A stretch of 64,000 nucleotides of DNA from positions 2,544,001 through 2,608,000 of the forward strand of contig CM049316.1 of NCBI GenBank assembly GCA_026874595.1, read 5' to 3'. The stretch comes from Sipunculus nudus. Taxonomy: Eukaryota; Annelida; Sipuncula; Golfingiida; Sipunculidae. The notes beneath the pieces are model-generated. The model was given only the letters and a program-made list of their open reading frames with translations. It did not search any database and was not told where the DNA came from. Below, one piece after another: positions 22,201 to 34,200 of the stretch. Positions within the stretch are counted from its first letter, which is position 1. Every line of letters begins with the position of its first letter. A program made the position numbers and the translations under genes.

Positions 22201-25200
22201 TAATAGATACCCCAGTAATAGTAATAGTAATAGTAATAGAAGATAAAATGTGGTAATAGTAATATCAGAAATTGAAAGTAATAGTAATAGTAATAGAACA
22301 ACTGTAATAGACCCCATGTCTGGCATGGATTGTCATGAATCTTGCCTTGAATATTGATCATGACTAGTTTTGTCAGTTCAAGAAAGGTGGTGGCGCTTTC
22401 TGTATTTTTCTTATTTTTACGAATATTTTTTCAATCATTTTTACTATAAAATGACAGTCATGTCAGTTTCTGAGCTGTGATTCCATCTAGTGTAAAAAAC
22501 CTGGTGTTCTTGACCACAAGTGGATGCCCTAAAGTAATCACCCTGTCTATTTGTCTGTCTGTCCATTCGTTCAATCCACACAGATTTGTTTCCAGATGGT
22601 AACTCCCGATTGGATAGACATGGATTTCAAACTTGACTTGCCTACGGCCCACCACTAAAGCAAGAACCTGTATGATTTTTGGGTCAAAGGTCAATGGACT
22701 CATTTATTTAAAAAGAATATGGCTGCATTTTAAGCCAAGCTTTTCATCCCTGACCTGCCAGTATGAGGAGAGCTTAAATAAATTTTGGGTGTCAAGGTCA
22801 CAGGGGCATTCTGATCACAAATCTGTTTCCAGATGATTATTCCAGTTTAAATTGACATATTGGTTTTCAAACTTAACTTATATATGGCTCACCACTAATG
22901 TAAGAACCTTGTCGATTTTGGGGTTTAAAAGGTCAAGGTCACAGGACCCATTTTAAAAAGAATTTGTATACAATTAAGTAAAATGTTTCATCGCAAACCT
23001 TCCATCTTCAAAATCTTGCTCACTTGCCAATGGGGGAAGATTATTTACGATTTTTTGGGTCAAGGTCACAGGGCCTATCCATTCACAAATTAGTTTATTG
23101 ATGATGATTCTGGTTTGGATAGACAGATTGGCTTCAAACTGGATTTATTTATGACCCACCACTTAAGTAAGAATCATTTTGGTCCAGAGGTCAGAGGTTA
23201 AGGTCACAGCAGCCACAACATGTGGTTGCACTGTAAATCAAACTTTTCGTCCCAAACTTTCCATCTTTCATACATGATGTACTTTCGCAAAGTATAAGAA
23301 ATCTGTAGATTTTGAGGTTACCTGGTCAGAGGTCAAGGTCACTGGGCCCACCATTTTTCAAAAAGATTGTTACAGTTATCTGAATGCTGCAAGTTCAAGG
23401 ATAATAAGTTCCCATATTTTTTTTGTCACAGGTCCTTGGTTAAGGCTACAGGACCATCATTCTGAATAATTTCTTTAAAAATAGCCTCAAAGACAAATTC
23501 AGCTGAGTGTTGAGACCAATGGGTTTTCTAGTTTGCTGTGAAAGTTTGTAGGCTGTTGCTTCAGGTCCGGCACTGGACACCAATAACATGGGCTTTATTT
23601 CCAGAACTTTCTATAGGCATGCTCACTGTCACTGCTAGACTCATCTATGGGAGCTATTTCTCTGGCACCAGCTAACAGATCTGCCAGAGCATTTGCTAAT
23701 GGTCCGGCATTTAGTGTTTCAAATATAAATTTCATTTAATTCTAATTTTATCACTATATGTAGGACTTTCTACAATAGCCATAGACCCTGAAATGTGCTA
23801 AATATTTAGAAACTGTGACAAGTCAAGTTAGTCAACTGCTGGAAATTATATTATATTTGGCCTGGCAGCGAAACAAGTTTATTTTATATATATTCTCATT
23901 GATTATTTTTCAAACAGAAGACCTATATAAATAATTAAATATATATGTTTACTGTTATGACTGAGCTCCATATGGCTTTTTTATGTAAATATTATAACTC
24001 CTGGTTTAGCATGTTAAGAAATTAATGACAACTGATAAATATAAAGTGCTCATTAAATTTCCATTTGCATGTTCCCCTAAAACTTAATTTTATCCACAAA
24101 TTGCACAGAGTATTAATTAAGCTAGGTATACATAATATGTCCATAAGTATGCACTTGTAACTTTTCAACAAACTGTGTATAATAAAGTAAGAACCGGAAA
24201 TGGTTCAGACCTTTAGCTCAGGGGCAATGGGTCTGGGTCTGCAGCACTAGACACTTCAAAATTTGTATTATTTACATTTCCAGGGAAACAATTATAGTGT
24301 AGAGTATAAAAGGACCTAATTTTCAACAAGGTAAATAAATATTATTTAAGAAACTGGATTATTTGAAAATATGAGAAATCAGTCTACATTTTACAACATA
24401 TCAGACCCACGTATGGCAGTCATGGTCATGGGTCAAATGAAAAAAACAGCCTCAACTGACAGCTGCTAGTTGGATGATATCATGTGAACATACTAAAATA
24501 TATAACGGGCTAAGACAATGATGGCTACTCATGCAGGGACGTGTATCTTCCAAATCATTGTGAAGACAAAAATTGTGAAACAAACTGGGAATATATTGTA
24601 AAATTCTTAATTGCTATATTAGATTGTCACTTCCATATGTAGTTTCCTAAGAAATTATTGAGAAATATGGACATTTAAGAAAGTTAGCAACAAAAAACAG
24701 GTGGACAGAGGTGATGAAACCTACTATAAGGCATGTTGTTTTCAGTGTTACTAGACTCCATAGAAATTTGCAACATTACAAGTTTTTTTCATGGATCAGT
24801 TTTAATAATTTTGTTTAAGAAAACTGGAATAGAAATAATTCCTGGTTTGAACCCCTGCCAGAAGGATGAGGCTCACAAAAGTAAATATGGCTATATATGT
24901 AAGGCCCAAACTGAAAGAAATGAAAGAGGTCACAAGGAAATGTCACGTATTGAGGAAAATAATTGCTTGGTTTCTGGTATCTTTGGTGTACAGATGAACA
25001 ATATTTACTTGTTCAGTAACATTTTCAAAGCCTGCTGTGATGTCCTGGTATACTTACATGTCACTGTTAACTGTCTACTGTCTTTAAATTAATTTTACAT
25101 TATTAGAGTTTGATGTTGCCTGTTGTTAAGACATTTTTTTTGTCATTTCACATCTGGTTATTTTGGTTTCCAAATTAGTGGATTTGAAAGCTACATGAAA

Positions 25201-28200
25201 AGTCAAGCAGATAAGGTCATTGAAACTTTAGATTTTTATCCAAGCCCTGGATGTTCAATTTGTTGACCAGACACGTGAGAGTTTGGTACTCTAGCTTCCC
25301 CTTGATGCAGTGGACCACATGCAGAGTGTTTGATAGAACACGAGGTCTATATTACTATCAAGAAAAGGCAGGTTTTGTGCTTGGCTGGTTTTTTTTTCCT
25401 CCACTGTCTCAGTTTCAAAGGTGTCTCCATTTTAAAAATTGAATTCACACCTTCACAAGAACTAAATCATTGGACCAAGCCAAATTGCCCACCAGAAGTT
25501 GGGTTATATGACCAGACTTGTTGGACAAGTCTAGGATAGATATTTGTAAATTTTTTAAGCATTATATTTACCTTGAATTGGATTTGACATTAATCTTTAT
25601 TTTCAGATGATGGTCTGCTGACAAGTGACCAGGATGCGCTGTTGTCCAAGATCTTGCAGGGTAAGTAGGAAGACCTGAGTGGTCTCCTTCTCAGATACAT
25701 ATGATAAGATGCTAGGTTAACTAAGGTAGAGACAGTAACCATGTGTCAGGTGATGAATGTGTCCTAGTGTTGTTCCTTTGACCCCCAGTTTCTGATGGTC
25801 ATTTTATACATGTTACATTTAGATGCAAGCCCCCCACTGTCCAGTGAAGTGTTGCGTCATGAGCAAGAACCAGAATCAGGCCAACCTGCTTTGTCCACCA
25901 ACTTTCCCTTCACATCCGAGTCCCCTATAGAGGGCTTTGAAAGCCTTGGTAAGTTAGAAGGGGTAAGTAGCCTGGGCCCGGAGGACCTGCTGCACGAGCT
26001 GGGGATGCAGCTGAAAGATGAGGACTCTGTCTCTAGTTACAGCCCAGAGCTCAGCCCCGTTGCCAGTTTGTCGTCATTAGGAAGCCGTGGACCCAGGGAC
26101 TTCGAGGTTGATGACACGCAGGTTTCTTTATGTGAGAAATCAAAGGCACTGCAACTGCAAGATGAAACTTATGTGACTGTTGATTCAAATTCCATTATGT
26201 CTATAATGAATGAAATATCCCAAGAGGCATTATTGCCCTCCCCACCACCCAGAGATGAGCCCCGTAAAGCCCGCAAAACATCAGGAACGGATGATGCTCC
26301 TAACTCCATGGCTGCCACAGTGACAAAGAGCCCGGCCCCTCCCCCATTTGATGCTGGTAGTGCAGTATCTTCATCTGAGTTCATCTTCACGCAGTTTGGG
26401 CAGCCAGGTCAGAGCGTGTTCACCTTCAGCGGGGCCGGTACCCAAACCAGCACAGTCATCTCCACCAGGTGAGATTCAGGGCCGGAGGTACACAGCCCTG
26501 TCCATCCTATCTTGTTGCTTAGATGTCCATGTGTGTACAGCTGTGGTGCTATATTCATTACATGTATGTCAGCAGTAAATTGAATATTGTATGCTCTGAG
26601 TAATAAAGTTGTTATGCTGGGTTTATGTTTGGTTTTGCTCCAAGCTACATTTACTGATGTTGCTTGTGTTTCAGTGATAGCTGCTGTAATATGAGAAGGC
26701 CTGCAGTAACAAAATGAAACCAGTATATTGGGTAGTAGTACTGTCATGAATACATTATTTATTGATAGCTTTAAATTGTTTATGTAGAATAAAACACTTC
26801 ATCAAAACCTGTAGAGGTTATTCAGTAAATATGAAAGAAAACCATCAGGTTGGCAAAGGTTCTTTTGCAGACAAGTGAACTTGCTGGCACCACACATAGC
26901 AGACTTTAACATCAGAAATTATTGTGACTCATTGATTATGTTACAAGGGACTACAAAATATCGTTCTACACATTTATAGGCCCTCCAGTGACCTGATGCA
27001 GAACAGCATGGAGTCCCAAGTGACTTTAGTGGTGCCTCGACGGAAAGTTCCAGAGCCATCTTTGAATTTATCGTTTCCAGCTAAAGCAAACAAGATGGAA
27101 CTGAAAATTCTGGTTCAGCCAGAAGACAATCACCGTGCCCGTTACATGACAGAGGGCAGCAGAGGGGCTGTAAAAGACAAGACCCAGCAGGACTTCCCAT
27201 CTGTTAGGGTAAGGAAACGATATCTTAACCAGGGAAGTCATATTCAACCTACTGACCTCTTGCATGTACTTTATCTGGACCTGTGCATTATTTTCAATGC
27301 TGGTCTCACTGACTACTTTGATCTTTTATGTGCTGGTATCCCTGGTTTGTAAATCATTGAAAACTGAAGGAATGTTGACACTGTTACCAAGTATTATATC
27401 CTTTGGGTTAACTCTGCTTATTTAATTAGTTTTGCTTAGTAGTTGAACAAATTAAATATTGTTATGGTAATGATTTGTACCATGCATGTCCAGTTAATAA
27501 TATTTTGTTTTTCTATTACAGCTGATAGGTTACAACAAGCCAGCCACGCTGCAGGTGTTCATAGGAACTGACACGGGCAAGGTGAAGCCTCATGGCTTCT
27601 ACCAGGCATGTCGTGTGTGTGGGAAAACCTCATCCTCGTGCACAGAAAAGGAGGTGGACGGAACCACAGTGATTGAAATACCACTGAGCCCAAAGGAGGA
27701 CATGACAGCAAGGTTAACAAAGTTATAATACAACCTTTAGTTATATAATACAACCTTTAGTTATATAATACAACCTTTAGTTATATAATACAACCTTTAG
27801 TTATATAATACAACCTTTAGTTATATAATACAACCTTTAGTTATATAATACAACCTTTAGTTATATAATACAACCTTTAGTTATATAATACAACCTTTAG
27901 TTATATAATACAACCTTTAGTTATATAATACAACCTTTAGTTATATAATACAACCTTTAGTTATATAATACAACCTTTAGTTATATAATACAACCTTTAG
28001 TTATATAATACAACCTTTAGTTATATAATACAACCTTTAGTTATATAATACAACCTTTAGTTATATAATACAACCTTTAGTTATATAATACAACCTTTAG
28101 TTATATAATACAACCTTTAGTTATATAATACAACCTTTAGTTATATAATACAACCTTTAGTTATATAATACAACCTTTAGTTATATAATACAACCTTTAG

Positions 28201-31200
28201 TTATATAATACAACCTTTAGTTATATAATACAACCTTTAGTTATATAATACAACCTTTAGTTATATAATACAACCTTTAGTTATATAATACAACCTTTAG
28301 TTATATAATACAACCTTTAGTTATATAATACAACCTTTAGTTATATAATACAACCTTTAGTTATATAATACAACCTTTAGTTATATAATACAACCTTTAG
28401 TTATATAATACAACCTTTAGTTATATAATACAACCTTTAGTTATATAATACAACCTTTAGTTATATAATACAACCTTTAGTTATATAATACAACCTTTAG
28501 TTATATAATACAACCTTTAGTTATATAATACAACCTTTAGTTATATAATACAACCTTTAGTTATATAATACAACCTTTAGTTATATAATACAACCTTTAG
28601 TTATATAATACAACCTTTAGTTATATAATACAACCTTTAGTTATATAATACAACCTTTAGTTATATAATACAACCTTTAGTTATATAATACAACCTTTAG
28701 TTATATAATACAACCTTTAGTTATATAATACAACCTTTAGTTATATAATACAACCTTTAGTTATATAATACAACCTTTAGTTATATAATACAACCTTTAG
28801 TTATATAATACAACCTTTAGTTATATAATACAACCTTTAGTTATATAATACAACCTTTAGTTATATAATACAACCTTTAGTTATATAATACAACCTTTAG
28901 TTATATAATACAACCTTTAGTTATATAATACAACCTTTAGTTATATAATACAACCTTTAGTTATATAATACAACCTTTAGTTATATAATACAACCTTTAG
29001 TTATATAATACAACCTTTAGTTATATAATACAACCTTTAGTTATATAATACAACCTTTAGTTATATAATACAACCTTTAGTTATATAATACAACCTTTAG
29101 TTATATAATACAACCTTTAGTTATATAATACAACCTTTAGTTATATAATACAACCTTTAGTTATATAATACAACCTTTAGTTATATAATACAACCTTTAG
29201 TTATATAATACAACCTTTAGTTATATAATACAACCTTTAGTTATATAATACAACCTTTAGTTATATAATACAACCTTTAGTTATATAATACAACCTTTAG
29301 TTATATAATACAACCTTTAGTTATATAATACAACCTTTAGTTATATAATACAACCTTTAGTTATATAATACAACCTTTAGTTATATAATACAACCTTTAG
29401 TTATATAATACAACCTTTAGTTATATAATACAACCTTTAGTTATATAATACAACCTTTAGTTATATAATACAACCTTTAGTTATGTATAGATACCTTAGG
29501 CTTTACTGGTAAGGAAATTGCTAACAAGCAGAGTTACAACTGTTGATAAAACTGAAATTGTCTTTCCTCTTTATAAATATTAGCTTCTTTGATTTACTGG
29601 AGCATGATTATTAATATAAGTCAAAATTGGACAAAGATATTTATTGCACTGAACCCCACTATTCGGTATTTATTGCAACTTTTCAATTTTGCTGCTGTTG
29701 GAACCCAAGGATTTTATATAACATTAATTATCATGCTGGGAAAGGGCTTGTGATTTGTTATAGAATACTTTAAAGAATAGACAGGAAAGGAGGGTTATTA
29801 TCCTTTATTAAGAAGCTTTATGTTTAATACAAGATGTGATATTAACCCATTAATTTTCCAGGATTGATTGTGTGGGCATCTTAAAACTAAGGAATGCAGA
29901 TGTTGAGAAGAGGATTGGACTCGCCCGTTCCAAGAAGAAGAGCACACGTGTACGCTTGGTGTTTCGTGTGAACATGATGAAACCCGATGGCTCCTACCAG
30001 TCCCTGCAGGTCACCTCAACACCCATCTCCTGCAGTGAGTACATGTTCAGACATAAATCATAGCATATCTAAGTGAACCTACAGCATTTGTTAAAGGGTC
30101 AGCCTGTAAAATCTCCAGGTTATACCAGTATATATTTTATTGAAAGGATAGCGAAATCTTTGGATATTTCTCATAATAATATATGTGAGTACTATTATTT
30201 GACAGCTCTAGTTGTGGGTTTTCTTTTTAGCTCAGCTGACTATAAGTCATCTGAGCTATAGTCGTGGTCCATTGTCCGTCGTCCGTCCGTCTGTCCGTCC
30301 GTCCGTCCGTCCGTCCGTCCGTCCGTCCGTCCGTAGATGTGGCACGTTTTGAAACCGTAAGACCTAGGAATCCAAAATTCGGCATAATGTTAGATGTCCC
30401 CAAGATCTCCTACCAAGCCGAAAACTGGGTGTTTGCAACTTCGTTCCTTTGAGAAATTAAGGAAAAACCTCAATTTTTTATTAAAAACCTATTTTCACAC
30501 TTCAGGACTGCCTAATATCAAAACCACTCATCTGTTTTACCTCATATTTACCATAAATATTCCTCTATATAGTTCCTATGTACATGCCAGAAATTATGTC
30601 TGTATTATTTAATTTAAAAAAGTTATGGGCCCAAACATAATGCATTTTGTAAAAAATCAGAAAAGATATTTGATCACTTAACACAAAAAATGTTAATGCT
30701 ATGGACCTTTTTTCCAGTAATATAACTTTAATTAATCAAAATTAAATTGTATACCCAAAATTAGATGAAAATCTTTTAAATTTTTTAAAATATTAATAAA
30801 AATAAAAAATTGGTACCTTAAATTTTGCCCAACTTTGACCATGGCACGTTTTTTTCCTGTAAGTACTGTGGATTTAATTTTCACAGCATGTTTTTGAAAG
30901 CATTTCAACTGTTAACACAAAAAATTTGAAACCAGTTGATCAAAAACTGTAGATTTTAATCAAGTTTTCAAGCACCATGTAACATATTGTTTACATCAAG
31001 CTAGTGTTATGCAGTTTGCAAGAGCTCAGCTCCCCAGCTTCAGCTCTAAGTTCCTTAAATTCGGCATACAGTTAGATGTCTCCAAAATGCCCTACCATGC
31101 CAAGAATTTGGTCACTAGGACATTCGAGATATTAATGAAAAACTTCATTTTTCCATTAAAAACCCATTGTTACACTTCAAGACTGCCTAATATCAAAACC

Positions 31201-34200
31201 ACTGATCTGACTTTAATCATAAATAATATACATATTTTTCATTCTCTATGCACATGCCAGAATGATGTCAGTATTGTGTAATTGTTTAAAGTTATGGGCC
31301 AAAACATAATGCACTTTGTAAAAAATCAAGAAATATATTTACTCCCTTAACAAGAGCATTGCTGAGGCTAGAGATTTTTTTGTCAGGGATGTAACATTAT
31401 TTAATCAAGATTCAATTGAATACCCAAAATTAGTTATGAATTTTTCAAATTTTATTTAGTATAAATATAAAATTAGTACCTTAAATTTTGCCCAACTGTG
31501 ACCATGGCACGTTTGTTTCCCGTGAGCACTGTTGATATAATTTTCATATCAGGCACACATAAGCATTTCAGCTTTTTAGTTTAGAAAGCTAAAAAGAAAT
31601 TGGCCAAAAATTGTAGCTTTTATTAATGTTTTTTATGAGACCCTGTCAGATTTTGGCTCTCTCCAGCCCCTCTTGAGTCACCTGTATGTTGACCTTGTTG
31701 ACCTTTCATCAAATTATGCACGCTTGAGGCGAGGCATACATGGAATCCAGGCAGCTTATGGCAAGCCACAGTTGATCCAGGTGTCCAACCCAACTCATCT
31801 AGTAGTTTTAACCAACAACAAAACAAAAAACAATAAATTAATAAATTTTTATTAGTTTTTAATAACAAATTAAAGAAAAATAGAAAAGGAATTTGTTAGT
31901 TTATAATAACAGGAAATTAACTTGCAGTTACTGATGATATAAGAATCTTGTATCGATGGGTAGAATGTCACATATTCCAAATAACACCATGCAGTCACCT
32001 ATGGCATTTTTCAGTTCAATTTTAATGATAAAGAAGTAAATCATATTATTCATTACTAATCATTAGGGATCATATGAAGGAAATTAGACAAAGATGCAGT
32101 TGATAATATTAATCTAGATTCCTGCTGTGTCTAGTGTGTACAATGATGTGAAATTTGTCCAAAATGAATTTTTTACAGTTATTTTTTAATATAAATAAAA
32201 GCCATAAAACCAGGTACTTATGATCATTATTTAAATGTGTGAATTTTGTATATTCTGTATTCTCAACATCATTGTTTGGTGAAAACTGAATAAATTCCAG
32301 ACATGGTGCAAATACTTTGTAATTGTATTTAAATACGAATATGATTTTGTACTCCATTATAAAATTTCTTGCATAAAGAATGGGAATTCAGGTAAAAATG
32401 AAAATATATGAATACTTGTGCAAATACTTTCAAAATGTATTCATGAATGCATTCATGAATATATTCTTTAATATTATTTTAATAATCATATCAGTTATAT
32501 TTCATTTTAAAAAATCATATGATTCTCTTATTATTTTTAATAAAAATTATATTTGGGACAATATTTGTATTTTTTTTAATAAATAGTTAAACTCTTATAT
32601 TATATGTTCTGCTTATAAGTTATATGGCCAAGTCAAAATCTGTGTGACAATAGCACTCCATTTGTTAATAAAATAAATGAAATCAATCCTCTTCCCTGTC
32701 TCCAAAGGTACTATCAAAATCATACATAAGCTAAACAACAACAACTCATAATACAGCTTATATTTATTACCACAAAAAACCAGCATGTGCCCCATTTCTA
32801 AATAATATTTTTTTATCATATATAACAGCTGAGCGTCGTGACCCATAGGTCCCTTGTTTTGATGGTTGCACTGACCAGATGTTTTTCTCCATAGCTCAGC
32901 CAGCTGGGCAGCCTGAGATCTGTAAGAAGTCCTTGACAGAGGCCCCTGTGACTGGTGGCCAGGAACTGTTCATCATTGGCAAGAACTTCATGAAAGGGAC
33001 GAAAGTGATTTTCCAGGTGGTGAATGATAATAAGGTCAGCTGGGCTCAGAACGCGGTTATAGACATGGAGTATTTCCAGCCTGTGAGTATTTAAGCAACA
33101 TGACAGCTAACTTGTGTAATAAATCAGTTTTCTATCCATTCATTCAGTGTGTTATATCATACATATCAATATAAATTGAAAGGTAGGAGCAGTTTAAAGA
33201 TGAATTTACAGGTTCTGTATTGAATTTAAATTCTATTACATTGACTTGCAGATTTTCATAGGCTTGGTCTACTTTGCAATTTGTTAATCGAACTAAACAC
33301 CAGTAAACACGCATTATGAAATGTATGCACAACAGTATTCAATGACATCCTGAAATGAGTTGTTTTGTGTAGACTGTTCTATAACTAGATAATTTTTTCT
33401 TATATTTACAAGAATATAGGACCGGTTGGATTGGGAGCCCTTGTTTTCATATAATTTTCTACAATTATGCCTGGTCAGTACATTTTTATAAAAATATTTT
33501 TCTTCAGAACCATCTGATCTGCAAAGTACCAGCCTATCGCGATCAAAATATTACTGAACCTGTGAGTGCCCAGGTCATGGTTCAGAGCAGTGGTCGAACA
33601 AGTGAACCCCACGGTTTTATGTACTGCCCTGGTAAGTGTGACTGTTTTAATTCTACACCTTAGGGGAAACACACCAGCCCAGGTGCCTCATTCATGCTGT
33701 GACATATCCGGCAATACATTTTGGCTCTTTTGTAAACTGTAACCAAAGTCAATTCAGTGTAAAAGTTACCTTTTTGTAATGAAGTTGCTTTTCTGTATTT
33801 CTTAAAGATCACTTTCAAGTTGGCATGTTGGTCCAACAGAGGTGTGGCAGGGCATTCCACCATCGGCTCACATTGCATTTTAAATGTGACCATTTGGCAA
33901 TGAGGATGTCCTGGCTTATTGGGGCAAACCAGGGACTCACAGTCACATGAATGTGAGGCTGCAAAATTCCACTAAGTAAATTGTTAATAAGCTCAGACCT
34001 AGGAATGCCAACTTGATGGTCAGATTTTGTGTCATAACCAGAATTTTACATATGGTGCGGACCTTTCTTGAAGGTCAATCTTACTCATGGTATCAATGAG
34101 GTCACGCTACCCGGTAACATACAACAACCAATCAGACTGGTACCCAGCTCAAAATCTCTGGGACCAGAGGCCAGATTAAATCTGCTGGAAAATGCTGTTA

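Larger units (their letters stand above)
20091..23534 (+). mobile_element. Non-autonomous dispersed element (host of nested hAT-like insertion)
   Basis: The head AGCTCAG at 20091, with a near-palindromic AGTCATCTGAGGT, is followed by a module that matches 13440-13700 in reverse. After the inserted element the match resumes (TTGTCATGAATCTTGCC from 22330), then GGTCAAGGTCACAGG blocks (22790-23350). The tail runs from AGCTGAGTGTTGAGACCAAT to TAGTTT at 23534. Without the insertion it is about 1.47 kb, the same size as the paralogue at 12245-13732. Confidence 0.75.
19286..25606 (+). other. NFAT5-like intron 1
   Basis: A 6.3-kb intron. It contains a dispersed element at 20091-23534, itself split by a hAT-like element at 20355-22322. 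The remaining sequence (19286-20090 and 23535-25606) holds no recognised gene. Frames at 19414-19869 and 24733-25092 show no domain. Confidence 0.75.

Noticed and set aside
24733-25092. 119-codon frame in NFAT5 intron 1
   Set aside because: No recognisable domain; composition like the surrounding intron; no splice or start context.
25823-26468. Calcineurin-dependent NFAT (NFAT1-4 type) rather than NFAT5
   Set aside because: No PxIxIT docking site or SRR/SP repeat region is seen, and the N-terminus, Rel loop and IPT sequences match NFAT5.
27741-29480. Regular repeat resembling a CRISPR array
   Set aside because: Units are contiguous identical 20-mers with no unique spacers, inside an intron of an animal gene.
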